A DNA stretch of 64,000 bases from Syntrophobacterales bacterium. GTDB taxonomy: Bacteria; Desulfobacterota; Syntrophobacteria; Syntrophobacterales; Thermodesulforhabdaceae. A model generated the notes under the pieces. That model saw only the letters and a list, made by a program, of their open reading frames with translations, was not told the origin of the DNA and did not search any database. The DNA lies in NCBI GenBank assembly GCA_026417655.1, contig JAOACS010000021.1, forward strand, positions 62,001-126,000, read 5' to 3'. A program made the translations under genes and the position numbers. Below, piece by piece: positions 1-8,473 of the stretch (within the stretch, counting starts at the first letter, position 1; each line of letters begins with the position of its first letter).

Positions 1-191
1 TTTTGAAGGTATGTTCGGTGTTCACCTAGCTTCTCAACACCTCTATGAAGATAACCAATGATAGGGATGTTCTTTTTAACAACCTCGCCTTCCAGGTGCA
101 AAAGTAGCCTCAACACCCCATGGGTTGCCGGATGTTGAGGACCCATGTTTAAAATCATTTCTCTTCTGATCTCATTCCCTTCTATCGTCAT
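1..191 (-). CDS. nuoD: NADH-quinone oxidoreductase subunit D (NuoD), N-terminal part only
   Basis: Only the first 63 codons are in the window; the gene continues beyond base 1. The visible protein has the [12 protein letters not shown] signature of the 49-kDa quinone-module subunit of complex I, followed by the conserved [12 protein letters not shown] segment. The ATG lies 3 bases after the nuoC stop, with a GAGGA Shine-Dalgarno sequence inside the nuoC end, so translation is probably coupled. NuoD and NuoB form the quinone-reaction cavity at the membrane-facing end of the peripheral arm. In sulfate reducers complex I often takes electrons from ferredoxin or F420H2-type modules instead of NADH; this window cannot show which. 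Confidence 0.95.
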   Translation of the reverse strand, partial: MTIEGNEIRREMILNMGPQHPATHGVLRLLLHLEGEVVKKNIPIIGYLHRGVEKLGEHRTYLQ

Positions 192-194
192 CGC

Positions 195-656
195 CTATTC
201 CTCGATTCCTTCTAATGGGAAATCTTTTCTCAAAGGATAATACTTAAAATCCTCTTCCATTAGTATCCTTCTAAGGTCAGGATGATTATAGAACGTTATC
301 CCAAACATGTCGTAAACTTCCCTTTCGAGCCATTCCGCTCCCCGCCAAATACAGGTGACGCTTTCAACTCCACCCCCGTCATCTACAGAAACCTTTACCC
401 TTACCCGTTGGCTGTTTTTTATGGAAAAAATATGATAGATAACATCAAAACGAGGAACCCTCTCAGGATAATCTACCGCTGTCACATCGGCAATAAGGTC
501 AAAGGAAAAATCCAGATCGTTTTTGAGAAGTTTCATAAAATCAAGAAGCATTCCCTTTTCTACTCTCACAACGGGGCAGTCTATGCCTTCAGAAACCTCC
601 ATTATAATAGAAGAAGCCTTCTCCTTAATCCTTTCTATAAGTTCTTGTTGAGTCAT
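195..656 (-). CDS. nuoC: NADH-quinone oxidoreductase subunit C (NuoC)
   Basis: This 153-residue protein is the 30-kDa subunit of the complex I peripheral arm. The C-terminal signature WLEREVYDMFGITFYNHPDL and the following LRRILMEEDFKYYPLRKDFP are diagnostic. It is a separate gene, not a NuoCD fusion as in enterobacteria. The start lies 9 bases after the nuoB stop and the stop lies 3 bases before nuoD, so the four genes are one operon. NuoC has no cofactor; it scaffolds NuoB and NuoD at the quinone site. Confidence 0.96.
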   Translation of the reverse strand: MTQQELIERIKEKASSIIMEVSEGIDCPVVRVEKGMLLDFMKLLKNDLDFSFDLIADVTAVDYPERVPRFDVIYHIFSIKNSQRVRVKVSVDDGGGVESVTCIWRGAEWLEREVYDMFGITFYNHPDLRRILMEEDFKYYPLRKDFPLEGIEE

Positions 657-665
657 GATCGATCT

Positions 666-1148
666 TTACCCTCTATTTTTCAACGATTCCTTGTCTATCT
701 TATCCCTTAACATCACTATTGCCGTAAGAAGCGTCTCCGGTTTGGGCGGACAACCCGCCATGTAAACATCTACAGGGATGTATTGATCAATTCCCTGCAC
801 CACATTATACGTTCTAAATACACCACCAGTGCATGCACAATTGCCATAGGCGATAACCCATTTAGGTTCAGGCATCTGTTCATAGAGCCGAAGAACCATA
901 GGAAGCATCTTCTTTGTAAGAGTTCCAGGAACAATCAAAAGATCTGCTTGACGAGGCGAACCTCGATAAACCTCAGCTCCAAACCGAGCAATATCATGGC
1001 GGGCAGAAACGGTAACCATCATCTCAAGAGCACAACAGGCAAGCCCGAAAGTCATGGGCCATAGCGAATTCTTTCTTGCCCAATTGAGAACCTTATCAAG
1101 ACAGGTTGTAACTATACCAAGGTTGGCAAGGTTTTTCTCTATTCCCAT
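666..1148 (-). CDS. nuoB: NADH-quinone oxidoreductase subunit B (NuoB)
   Basis: This subunit carries cluster N2, the last iron-sulfur cluster before quinone. The ligand pattern is visible: the tandem cysteines in [11 protein letters not shown], then GNCACTGG, then AGCPPKPE. I chose the ATG at 1148 (protein begins MGIEKN) because an AGGGG Shine-Dalgarno sequence precedes it at good spacing and it overlaps the end of nuoA by 10 bases. An in-frame ATG at 1169 would add seven residues (MGKRGAG) that look like read-through of nuoA. About 160 residues is normal for the family. Confidence 0.95.
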   Translation of the reverse strand: MGIEKNLANLGIVTTCLDKVLNWARKNSLWPMTFGLACCALEMMVTVSARHDIARFGAEVYRGSPRQADLLIVPGTLTKKMLPMVLRLYEQMPEPKWVIAYGNCACTGGVFRTYNVVQGIDQYIPVDVYMAGCPPKPETLLTAIVMLRDKIDKESLKNRG

Positions 1149-1495
1149 TCCAGCGCCCCTTTTCCCCACACATAGGCTAAACCTAGCATGAGGATCAAAA
1201 CAAAAATTAGCATCTCTATTAAACCCAGCATCCCTAAGTTTTCATACAAAACTGCCCATGGAAACATGAAAGCGACTTCAACATCGAAGATTATAAAAAG
1301 CATTGCAATAATGTAAAACTTTACCGGAAACCGCTCCCTCGCAGTTCCTATAGGAACATTACCGCACTCATAAGGTATGAGCTTTTCCTCGGTTGGTTTC
1401 CGCTCTCCAATTAAATGAGAAAGAGCCAAGGTCACAAAGGCAAAACCAACCGATATAACCCCTAGGATTAAAACCGGCACATAGCTTTCTAACAT
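1139..1495 (-). CDS. nuoA: NADH-quinone oxidoreductase subunit A (NuoA)
   Basis: This 118-residue membrane subunit has three predicted transmembrane helices, near residues 5-27, 62-84 and 90-112. The conserved loop [20 protein letters not shown] carries the cysteine that changes exposure during the active/deactive transition in the family. The [12 protein letters not shown] segment is diagnostic. It is the first gene of the nuo operon; a near-consensus promoter lies about 80-100 bases upstream. Confidence 0.95.
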   Translation of the reverse strand: MLESYVPVLILGVISVGFAFVTLALSHLIGERKPTEEKLIPYECGNVPIGTARERFPVKFYIIAMLFIIFDVEVAFMFPWAVLYENLGMLGLIEMLIFVLILMLGLAYVWGKGALEWE

Positions 1496-1572
1496 AATGA
1501 CCTCGATTACTTTTTAGGGACTATTTAGACCTCTATGTGTATGCCCACAAAACGCTATTTCTCAAGCCTAAC

Positions 1573-1601
1573 TTTTATTAGGATTAGCCACTTTTTGTCA
1601 A
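1573..1601 (-). promoter_or_regulatory. Probable sigma-70 type promoter of the nuo operon
   Basis: Read on the minus strand, a perfect TTGACA (1596-1601) is followed after 17 bases by ATAAAA (1573-1578). It points toward nuoA, about 80 bases from the start codon, in an otherwise gene-free stretch. The -10 box is only a partial match, so the exact register is uncertain. Confidence 0.5.
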
Positions 1602-1649
1602 GCCTTAAGTGTGAAAAAAATCTCTTGCATAGAAACCAAAATTGTTCTT

Positions 1650-1690
1650 CCCTTTCCCCACCCCTCCTTCAAGGAGGAAGGGGGAAGGGG
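1650..1690. repeat. GC-rich imperfect palindrome after the sat operon
   Basis: The stretch is almost pure C/T on the left arm and A/G on the right arm, centred on CTCCTTCAAGGAG. It lies directly after the stop of the last gene of the qmo-sat operon and before the nuo promoter. It can form a long stable hairpin. There is no clear T tract on the minus strand, so it may be a transcript 3'-end stabiliser or a dispersed REP-like element, not a classical terminator. Confidence 0.45.
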
Positions 1691-1697
1691 TTAATTC

Positions 1698-1997
1698 CTA
1701 GTACTTACTTAGAAACTCTTCCATAATGTCTATGCTTTTCTTCTCAATTACCATATCAAACATCTTATCCTTTACTTCTCTTGGCAGAAGCTCGATACTC
1801 TTAGTAGTAGCTGAGTCAAACTTAGCTGTTGGGAACACTTTGAGAATCTTGTCTTTCTGAGCATCATTCGCATAAACTCGCAACACCTTCAATCCAGCAA
1901 GCATTTCTTCACACATATTCGCAAGCCCAACAGCTTTGAGCTTTTCATACCGCTCTTCGTTAATCCAGATATTAATTGGATATTTTTCCTCTGCCAT
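1698..1997 (-). CDS. Small protein of unknown function in the sat-qmo operon
   Basis: The product is about 99 residues, soluble, with no signal peptide, membrane segment or cysteine-cluster motif; a single cysteine lies near residue 29. I do not recognise a domain. I chose the ATG at 1997 (protein begins MAEEKYP) because a strong GAGGAGG Shine-Dalgarno sequence precedes it; an upstream ATG at 2015 would add MRGGRN, which is that ribosome site translated. It starts 25 bases after the sat stop, so it is cotranscribed with sulfate activation genes. Desulfovibrio vulgaris has a small conserved gene after qmoC (qmoD); whether this one is related cannot be judged by eye. Confidence 0.8.
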   Translation of the reverse strand: MAEEKYPINIWINEERYEKLKAVGLANMCEEMLAGLKVLRVYANDAQKDKILKVFPTAKFDSATTKSIELLPREVKDKMFDMVIEKKSIDIMEEFLSKY

Positions 1998-2022
1998 GTT
2001 TCTTCCTCCTCTCAATGGTAAG

Positions 2023-3279
2023 TTACGCTAAAGGTGGTATTGTAAAAACGGGTATTCTATTCTGGAGATATTCATCAGTTACAAAGGGCGACCCAAACCC
2101 ATACTTTTCGGCACACTCCATAACCAGATCAAATACCTCGGGACGGAAAATAAGTCTTGGGGGCTTTACACCATCAAGAATAATACTTCTAATAACAGTT
2201 CCACTGAATTTCTGCCACTCATTTTTATGGTTACAGAGCCCCTCTGAAGTTACCTCACCACAATGCGGACAATAGAGCCAATTCATCGAATATACAGGTG
2301 TAATTGAAAGCTCATTCTTATGCTGCTCAAGGAGAATGTGAGCATCGTAGGGACCGTAGTAGGTTCCAACCCCTGCATGGTCTCGACCAAACATATGGTG
2401 AGTTAGACCAAGATTTGTCCTCAGGATAGCATGGAATATAGCTTCCTTGGGACCAGCATATCTCATGTCCCAGAATGTCAAAGAGGTCAAGTGGTTATGG
2501 TCACCAAAGTATCCAGATTTTCTAAGCTCATCCTGCGTGAGAATAATTGCTTCATCAATATAGTCACCCTTTCGCTTCTCTCCAATAATTGCATTAACTA
2601 GAACACCCACCAGAGGCTTATCAATGGGCAGTTCACCATAGGTTTGGAGCCAAGCACCCTTCATAAGCCATTCATGGCCAGTATGGGGCACATTCCTGGT
2701 TTGATGAGCCACAACTCGAACCCACCCTTTCTCCTTGAAGCGCTTTCTCATCTCTAGAGGCGGAATAAAGTATGGATCATAGGGAGGATTAATTATTGGC
2801 TTATTCACAAGGGTAATCTTTCCTGCGATAAATTTATCTTTATAGGCATAAGTTCTGGCACAACCTGGATGCTTATCATCCGTTGTGCCGTAAACAGCTT
2901 GACAAATGGTCTTTTTGTCATATTCATATATTTCTTCAATCTCAAAAAGGGCCATTGGATTGCCCTGGTAAGTAAGGACTACACTGTCTCCCACTTTGAT
3001 CCCGTAATCGGAAATTTCGGCGTCGGAGAGATCAAATAGGATCGGAATACTCCAAAGAACCCCGTTTGCAAGATGCATATTTTTACATATACCGTCGAGG
3101 TCAGCCTTTCCCATAAATCCCTCAAGGGGAGAGAAAAAGCCATAGGCAATACCTATTACTTCGTTAGCTATCTGACTTCTAATTGGAATCTCCTTAAGCC
3201 CTTTTATTTTCTCCTTTGCCTGTGCTGGATCCATAATTCTTTCGACAATTTCCTTACCGCCATGCCCTATTTCCGCCAT
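2023..3279 (-). CDS. sat: Sulfate adenylyltransferase (ATP sulfurylase), dissimilatory type
   Basis: Sat makes adenosine 5'-phosphosulfate from ATP and sulfate, the first step of sulfate respiration. The 418-residue length is that of the single-domain prokaryotic enzyme without an APS kinase domain. Active-site motifs are clear: QTRNVPHTGHEWLMKGAW (residues about 192-209) and GRDHAGVGTYYGPYDAH (about 299-315). A CPHCG...C cluster near residue 338, in the C-terminal third, matches the zinc site of thermophilic and dissimilatory Sat enzymes. It has its own promoter and Rex-like operator upstream but also lies downstream of qmoABC on the same strand. No aprBA gene, its usual neighbour, is present in the window. 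Confidence 0.97.
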   Translation of the reverse strand: MAEIGHGGKEIVERIMDPAQAKEKIKGLKEIPIRSQIANEVIGIAYGFFSPLEGFMGKADLDGICKNMHLANGVLWSIPILFDLSDAEISDYGIKVGDSVVLTYQGNPMALFEIEEIYEYDKKTICQAVYGTTDDKHPGCARTYAYKDKFIAGKITLVNKPIINPPYDPYFIPPLEMRKRFKEKGWVRVVAHQTRNVPHTGHEWLMKGAWLQTYGELPIDKPLVGVLVNAIIGEKRKGDYIDEAIILTQDELRKSGYFGDHNHLTSLTFWDMRYAGPKEAIFHAILRTNLGLTHHMFGRDHAGVGTYYGPYDAHILLEQHKNELSITPVYSMNWLYCPHCGEVTSEGLCNHKNEWQKFSGTVIRSIILDGVKPPRLIFRPEVFDLVMECAEKYGFGSPFVTDEYLQNRIPVFTIPPLA

Positions 3280-3386
3280 ACCTTCTCCTTTCTAACCTTA
3301 AAATTCTTTTTATTAAGACCTCACAGCCTATTGCACAAATGCCACCCCTCTCTTAGGTGGCTAACATCCAAGAGTGAGCATAATCA

Positions 3387-3420
3387 TTGTGTAACTTATC
3401 ACAATTTCTATAGCTGTCAA
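3387..3420 (-). promoter_or_regulatory. sat promoter with Rex-like operator
   Basis: On the minus strand a perfect -35 box TTGACA (3415-3420) is followed, 16-17 bases later, by a weak -10 box inside the palindrome TTGTGATAAGTTACACAA (3387-3404). That palindrome differs by one base from the Rex-type consensus TTGTGA-N6-TCACAA. A repressor bound here would cover the -10 box. Rex, an NADH/NAD+-sensing repressor, is known to control sat in Desulfovibrio vulgaris. Assignment to Rex is inferred from the motif and the target gene. Confidence 0.6.
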
Positions 3421-3465
3421 CAGCTTTTTAGAAGCCGCACTCAACCCAAATATTCCAAAAAGGAA

Positions 3466-4623
3466 CTAGGTAGCAGCCCTCTCTTGAACCTCTCCACTTT
3501 CTACGCTCTCAGATGCCTGATCCCTTAAATAGTTTTCTCGGACCTTCATGAGGAAAATCACAATAGGCCTATAGGCGAGATGAGCCCATTTCGCGAAGGG
3601 AACTTCCAAGACCAACATAGGAACCGCCACCATAAGATGAATAACATACAGAGCGTAAGTAGCGAAGGGCCAATCAAGAAGTCTTGTAAAATGAATGAAA
3701 ATACCAGTTAGAGTGGTAAGTTCCAATAAAATCAGGAACATCCAGTCTGTAGAATGGGAGTTCTTATAAGGGGGTTTACTCTTATTTAGACGACCAATTA
3801 GAGCATAGGTGCAGCCGTATAGGAGAGCAGCCGTAGAGTAATACCCTAACAGCCTAATAGGATGTAGGAGTTCGTATTCAATATGGTCTCTTTGAAAGAG
3901 TCTTATAAAAACCACAACGAGCAAGAAGGCCGTGCTGTATCCCGTCATAATAAGTAAGTGGATCAACCATTGCTTTTTATCTTCGCATTTTGAAAACTGT
4001 TTTTGTGTAAGAAAATGAACTATCAACTCCCGAAACTGCTCTTTGTAATACCTAAAGGGAATTTTGCCTAATAGGTCACCCATAATAAATTTTATGCATC
4101 GATAAGCATTACTTAGGAGAAGAAAAGAAAGTACTGCCGCCATTATTAGATCAGCGATTTCTATCTTTTCCTTAGGCCACAGGGAGTTTATTCTAGCATG
4201 TTCCCAATCCGGCTTTCCAGTATTGAAAATAAGAAGTGCTATACCTACCAGAAGACCTACCACTACTATGGCTATGATCTCAAATCTTTCAGAGGTGTAA
4301 AACCTCTTAGAAAAACCCGTCCAATCGTATTTGGAAGTCAAATAACGTCGCATGACCATCATGGTCTCCCCTGGATCGGCTCCCCGAGGACATTTTTCCG
4401 AGCAGGTTCCGCAGTAGTAACATAACCAGGGTTCAGGACTTCTAAGTATTTTATCTTTAAGGCCTAGCTGGGTATATTTTACAAGTTTTCTTGGAAAGGG
4501 TGTCTTACCCTCCGAAAGAGGACATATAGCCGTACAGTTGCCACAGTGAAAACATTTGCTCGCATCCTTTAGTCCAAAGCTCTCCAGTTCCTTCATGAAA
4601 TTAGGATCAACCTTTACGCTCAT
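3466..4623 (-). CDS. qmoC: Quinone-interacting membrane-bound oxidoreductase subunit QmoC
   Basis: QmoC is the membrane anchor of the Qmo complex, which passes electrons from menaquinol toward APS reductase. The N-terminus holds an HdrC-like ferredoxin domain with two CxxCxxCxxxC sets: CFHCGNCTAICP near residue 24 and CYYCGTCSEKCPRG near residue 68. The rest is a NarI/cytochrome b-like membrane domain with about six hydrophobic segments from residue 110 on, with histidines suited to bind heme b. At 385 residues it is of normal length. It follows qmoB by 74 bases that contain a 9-bp perfect hairpin. Confidence 0.95.
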   Translation of the reverse strand: MSVKVDPNFMKELESFGLKDASKCFHCGNCTAICPLSEGKTPFPRKLVKYTQLGLKDKILRSPEPWLCYYCGTCSEKCPRGADPGETMMVMRRYLTSKYDWTGFSKRFYTSERFEIIAIVVVGLLVGIALLIFNTGKPDWEHARINSLWPKEKIEIADLIMAAVLSFLLLSNAYRCIKFIMGDLLGKIPFRYYKEQFRELIVHFLTQKQFSKCEDKKQWLIHLLIMTGYSTAFLLVVVFIRLFQRDHIEYELLHPIRLLGYYSTAALLYGCTYALIGRLNKSKPPYKNSHSTDWMFLILLELTTLTGIFIHFTRLLDWPFATYALYVIHLMVAVPMLVLEVPFAKWAHLAYRPIVIFLMKVRENYLRDQASESVESGEVQERAAT

Positions 4624-4662
4624 GCCTTTCTCCTCCTTAGTGCAATGCGTTTATTATGATTA

Positions 4663-4687
4663 GGGGCATGGTGTAGATCCATGCCCC
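4663..4687. other. Intercistronic hairpin between qmoB and qmoC
   Basis: A perfect 9-bp stem, GGGGCATGG paired with CCATGCCCC, encloses a 7-base loop. It sits in the 74-base gap just after the qmoB stop. No T tract follows on the minus strand, so it is probably an RNA processing or stability element that sets the QmoB:QmoC ratio, not a terminator. Confidence 0.6.
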
Positions 4688-4697
4688 CTTCCTTCTG

Positions 4698-6908
4698 TTA
4701 GAAACCTTTGTAAGGATTAGGTCCAATCTCCTGAACCCGCTCTGAAAACTCATCAAGAATCTTTGACAGTCTATCGTAATCTGAAATTGACACCGTCTCA
4801 AAACGAACTCTATCGGATTCAAGAGCGAGTCGATCAAGGGTCTCCTTTATCTTACTAAGCCTAATATTGGCGAGCTCACTTCCTTTTATAAAATGACACT
4901 GGTAATCATCACCATACTTACAACCGAGCAATACAACCCCATCAATCCCAGAAGACAAAGCATCGGCAATCCATATAAGGTTCATAGAACCAAGACATCT
5001 GAGTGGCACAACCCTTACCCAGGGGTTATATCCCATTCGCCTTACACCAGCCATATCCAGAGCGGGATAGGCATCATTTTCACAGGCAAGAACCAAAATT
5101 CTTGGCTTCTCCTCATATTCATCGGGCACGTTAATAGCCTTGATCATATCACCTATCATACCCACAGAATAATTTTTGAAGGAGATAATACGCTCAGGAC
5201 AGGCCCCCATGCAGACTCCACATCGTCTGCATCGAGTCGGTTGAGGTAAAGGATTGGCCTTTTCATCCTCGTTGATAGCTCCAAAGGGACACTCAACGGT
5301 ACATCGTTTGCACTGAGTACATCTTTGCATGAAAAATTCGGGAAAAGATGTGTCTCCAGCTCTCGGATGAACGGCCATTCCTTTATGGACGAGCTCAATA
5401 CACTGGATCGCCTTCATCGCTGCTCCAGCGCCGTCTTCAATAGCCGAAGCGATCCCCATCGGTCTCCTTACGCAGCCAGCAGGATAAATACCGGTTCGCC
5501 TGCTTTCATAGGGGAAGCATATAAAATGGGAATCAGGGAAACCGTATTTCAATATAGGAACCTCTGGCCCTTGGCGATACTGAAGGTTCAAAATATCCGA
5601 GTTAAGAATCACATCGGCAGGTACAGCCTCCTCTTCACCTTCCTTCTTCTCCGCCGCAAGAACGTTTTCCCCAAAAGATGTAGTGGGGACCATACCTGTA
5701 GCAAGCACGACAAGATCAAGGTCATCAATAACTATTTCTTCTCCCACCAGATCTTCGAAGCCCTTGATTGTAAGCCCCTGGGCGCCTTTGCTTACTTCAG
5801 GATTTTGACACCTTACAAAAATAACTCCCTCCTCCTGAGCCCTACGATAAAGATCTTCCGATTGCCCCGGTGTTCTCATCTCCTTATAAACAATGAAAAC
5901 GTTAGCATCGGGACTCTGTCTCTTTACTTCCAGCGCCTGTTTAAGAGATGTTAGACAACATACGGTAGAACAATAGGGCAAATAATTGGGATCCCTCGAA
6001 CCGGCACAGAGAACAAAAGCTACATTCTTTGCTTCTCCACCATCCTTTGGTCTCTTTATCCCTCCCTCTGCAACCATTCGTTCGAAATCAACACTCGTTA
6101 TAACGTTTGAGAGACCGTAACCAAGTCTTTTATCCAACTTGGTAGGATCATAAGGAACCCATCCAGTAGCTAGAACTATAGCTCCAAATCTATGTTCAAA
6201 GGATGAGCCATTTTGAGAAATCTTTACATCAAAGAGTCCTGGACCTCCTGCAGTGCTTTCAATTTTAGCTCCCGTGTAAACCCTAATATTCTCATGACCT
6301 TGAACCTTCTGTATTAGGTCGCTTACAATATTATTACTCTGAAGTCCCTTCTTGTACGGGAACGTGGCAATCTCCTTGACGTCTTTTTGAAAACCTCCAA
6401 GTTCTGAGGACTTTTCCACAAGAGTAACTCTGTAGCCAGCACTTGCAGCGGCTAAAGCTGCCGACATGCCAGTTACCCCACCGCCAACCACTAGAACATC
6501 CTTTGACATCTCTATGTCGGGCTTGTAGGGTTCTGGGAGTTCCATTCTGTTAACCTTTGCAAGCCCCATACGAAGATAATCTTCCGCCATCATTTGAGTA
6601 TTCTCATCTCCCGGAGGCTGACTCCAAACCACCTGCTCCCTAAGGTTGACCCGATCTATTATACAACCATCGAAGGAGAAGACGTCATACATCACTCGGG
6701 GAGAACAGGCTGCAATAACAATTGTGTTAATCCCTTCCTGTTCTATGTCATTTCTTATAAGCTGGAGACCCTCTTTACTGCAAAGGACAGCGTGATTTTT
6801 ACAAATAGCTACATTATGTTCCCCTGCTATCCCTGCTAGCTGATCAATATTTAAGGCATCTCCGATACCACAACCTGAGCATATATAGACACCTGTCTTT
6901 TTTTCCAT
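4698..6908 (-). CDS. qmoB: Quinone-interacting oxidoreductase subunit QmoB (HdrA-MvhD type)
   Basis: This 736-residue cytoplasmic flavoprotein has an N-terminal HdrA-type segment (CSGCGIGDALNIDQL), a Rossmann FAD site VLVVGGGVTGMSAALAAASAG near residues 139-159, the HdrA CAGSRDPNYLPYCSTVCC cluster near residue 302, and two ferredoxin motifs (CTQCKRCTVECP and CRRCGVCMGACP) near residues 530-570. The last ~140 residues resemble MvhD, the small iron-sulfur subunit that passes electrons to HdrA in methanogens. This HdrA-plus-MvhD fusion is what defines QmoB. It is 4 bases downstream of qmoA. Confidence 0.95.
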   Translation of the reverse strand: MEKKTGVYICSGCGIGDALNIDQLAGIAGEHNVAICKNHAVLCSKEGLQLIRNDIEQEGINTIVIAACSPRVMYDVFSFDGCIIDRVNLREQVVWSQPPGDENTQMMAEDYLRMGLAKVNRMELPEPYKPDIEMSKDVLVVGGGVTGMSAALAAASAGYRVTLVEKSSELGGFQKDVKEIATFPYKKGLQSNNIVSDLIQKVQGHENIRVYTGAKIESTAGGPGLFDVKISQNGSSFEHRFGAIVLATGWVPYDPTKLDKRLGYGLSNVITSVDFERMVAEGGIKRPKDGGEAKNVAFVLCAGSRDPNYLPYCSTVCCLTSLKQALEVKRQSPDANVFIVYKEMRTPGQSEDLYRRAQEEGVIFVRCQNPEVSKGAQGLTIKGFEDLVGEEIVIDDLDLVVLATGMVPTTSFGENVLAAEKKEGEEEAVPADVILNSDILNLQYRQGPEVPILKYGFPDSHFICFPYESRRTGIYPAGCVRRPMGIASAIEDGAGAAMKAIQCIELVHKGMAVHPRAGDTSFPEFFMQRCTQCKRCTVECPFGAINEDEKANPLPQPTRCRRCGVCMGACPERIISFKNYSVGMIGDMIKAINVPDEYEEKPRILVLACENDAYPALDMAGVRRMGYNPWVRVVPLRCLGSMNLIWIADALSSGIDGVVLLGCKYGDDYQCHFIKGSELANIRLSKIKETLDRLALESDRVRFETVSISDYDRLSKILDEFSERVQEIGPNPYKGF

Positions 6909-6912
6909 GGAA

Positions 6913-8181
6913 TTACCTCCTTCCTACAATCGACTTTATTGCTCGTATAGCCGCAGAAGTTCCATCCTGTACGGACTCAGCAACATTAAGAGGGCTTCTT
7001 ACACATCCGGCCGCATAGATCCCTGGTTGTACCGTCAAAGCTGGTAAAAACTGATAGTCGTCATATGCCACAGGGATTGGTAAAAGATCCCGGGCGGTGG
7101 AGGGCTCCATACCTGTTGCCAGCACCACAAGATCGAAGGGCATCTCCATAAGTTCTTCCGTCATTGTGTTTTCGACCCTGAGGATAAGCTGATCAGAGGT
7201 CTCGCTCGGGAAGATTTTGGCTACTTTCCCTTTAAAAAACACTATCCCTTCATCCTGCTTTATTTTAGAGTAAAAGTCCTCGTATCGATCGGTCGCCCTT
7301 ATATCAATATAGAAAATGTAAACTTTAGAGTCGGGAAGCTGATCTCGCACATAGGTTGCCTGTTTCATAGAAGCAAGGCAACATATACTAGAACAAAAGG
7401 GAAGATGGTTTTCATCTCTCGATCCAGCACATTGGATGAAGGCAACATTTTTGGGAGGTTGTCCCGTCGATGGGCGGACTATCTTACCCTGGGTAGGACC
7501 GTTATTTGCTGCCATCCTTTCCATCATTACATTAGTAATTACGTCAGGATAAACTCCAAAACCGTAGGTATCTAGCTTTTTGGCATCGTAGGGATTCCAT
7601 CCCGTAGCCCAGACAATAGAACCCACCGAAAGGGTAATAGTCTTTGGTTCCATGGAAAGATCGATTGCATCATAAGGACAAGATTCCTTTACTTTTTGAG
7701 CCTCGGAACTCTGCACAAGAACTGGATCAATAACATACCTCATAGGAAAGGCCATATCATGGGGCAGATAAGCTGCCTTAACTCTGTCCATACCGTAATT
7801 GAAGGGGTTGTCGATCTCTAGGGTCGTTGCCTCAGCGCACTTCCCGCAACATGTGCATTTTTCATTAACATACCTGGGTCTTAAAAGAACTGTTACCTCA
7901 AAGTTACCTTCTTCTCCAGTAATGGATTCCACTTGAGCCATTGTGAATACACGAATCTTCGGATTCTGCTTTATTCGTCTGAAATTGATCTCTAGCCCAC
8001 AGTAGGGAGGGCATAGCTTAGGAAAGTAGAGATTGAGTTGAGCAACTCTCCCACCAAGATAGGGATTCTTTTCAACTAAGTAGACTTCATAACCTGCTTC
8101 TGCGGCTTCAATTGCGGCTGTCATACCGCTCATTCCACCGCCCACCACAAGAATACTTTGGTTTGTTGGTCCGCTCATCAT
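6913..8181 (-). CDS. qmoA: Quinone-interacting oxidoreductase subunit QmoA (HdrA type)
   Basis: QmoA (422 residues) is a soluble FAD protein related to HdrA. The N-terminal dinucleotide fold is ILVVGGGMSGMTAAIEAAEAG; a CTCCGKCAE cysteine group lies near residue 110 and CAGSRDENHLPFCSSICC near residue 253. The C-terminal AGCVRSPLNVAESVQDG completes the FAD fold. At the place where the HdrA of this window has selenocysteine, QmoA has ordinary cysteines (KLCPPYCGLEI). It is the first gene of the qmoABC-sat operon, with GGAGG eight bases before the ATG and a promoter with a Rex-like site upstream. Confidence 0.95.
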   Translation of the reverse strand: MMSGPTNQSILVVGGGMSGMTAAIEAAEAGYEVYLVEKNPYLGGRVAQLNLYFPKLCPPYCGLEINFRRIKQNPKIRVFTMAQVESITGEEGNFEVTVLLRPRYVNEKCTCCGKCAEATTLEIDNPFNYGMDRVKAAYLPHDMAFPMRYVIDPVLVQSSEAQKVKESCPYDAIDLSMEPKTITLSVGSIVWATGWNPYDAKKLDTYGFGVYPDVITNVMMERMAANNGPTQGKIVRPSTGQPPKNVAFIQCAGSRDENHLPFCSSICCLASMKQATYVRDQLPDSKVYIFYIDIRATDRYEDFYSKIKQDEGIVFFKGKVAKIFPSETSDQLILRVENTMTEELMEMPFDLVVLATGMEPSTARDLLPIPVAYDDYQFLPALTVQPGIYAAGCVRSPLNVAESVQDGTSAAIRAIKSIVGRR

Positions 8182-8473
8182 TTTCCTCCTAACGTTGTCT
8201 TAACATTCGGAAACCCTTTAATGTGGATATATGTGATTCAGCCGAAGACACGACAATAAACCTTTCCAGAAGTGTAGATTAAATAATCGGTTTTTACCAT
8301 GTGCTTATATACACAAACGAATTTTGCAACGCAAACAAAAAGTTTTAGATAGAAGCTTGACAGAATGCAAAAAGGATGGAAAGAAGAATTTCGTGAGAAA
8401 AAGAACACAATATTTAAAGGATTTCTTCACTCCGAAGAAAATAACAATTTAGGACAAAAGAATGGAGAGAACT
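8182..8473. other. Divergent intergenic region between qmoA and the small membrane protein gene
   Basis: This 292-base AT-rich gap separates two divergent transcription units. It holds the qmo promoter and operator described separately at 8299-8334. I see no ORF with a ribosome site and no terminator hairpin. A TTGACA at 8356-8361 points to the plus strand but lacks a good -10 box, so the plus-strand promoter is not identified. Confidence 0.6.
8299..8334 (-). promoter_or_regulatory. qmoABC promoter with Rex-like operator
   Basis: On the minus strand, TTGCGT (8329-8334) is followed after 17 bases by TATATA (8306-8311). The palindrome TTGTGTATATAAGCACAT (8299-8316) covers the -10 box. It keeps TTGTG and CACA at the same 18-base spacing as the sat site but has weaker outer positions. 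The leader to the qmoA ATG is about 115 bases long. Confidence 0.5.

Noticed and set aside
1149-1169. Longer NuoB start at 1169
   Set aside because: The extra residues MGKRGAG are unlike the family and the ATG at 1148 has a good ribosome site.
1524-1539. TTGTG...CACAT palindrome before nuoA as a fourth Rex-like site
   Set aside because: The half-site spacing is two bases short of the other sites, so it would not fit the same protein.
5325-5954. 209-codon open frame on the plus strand
   Set aside because: It is antisense to qmoB, which has clear motifs throughout; no ribosome site or family match. Similar antisense frames elsewhere were treated the same way.
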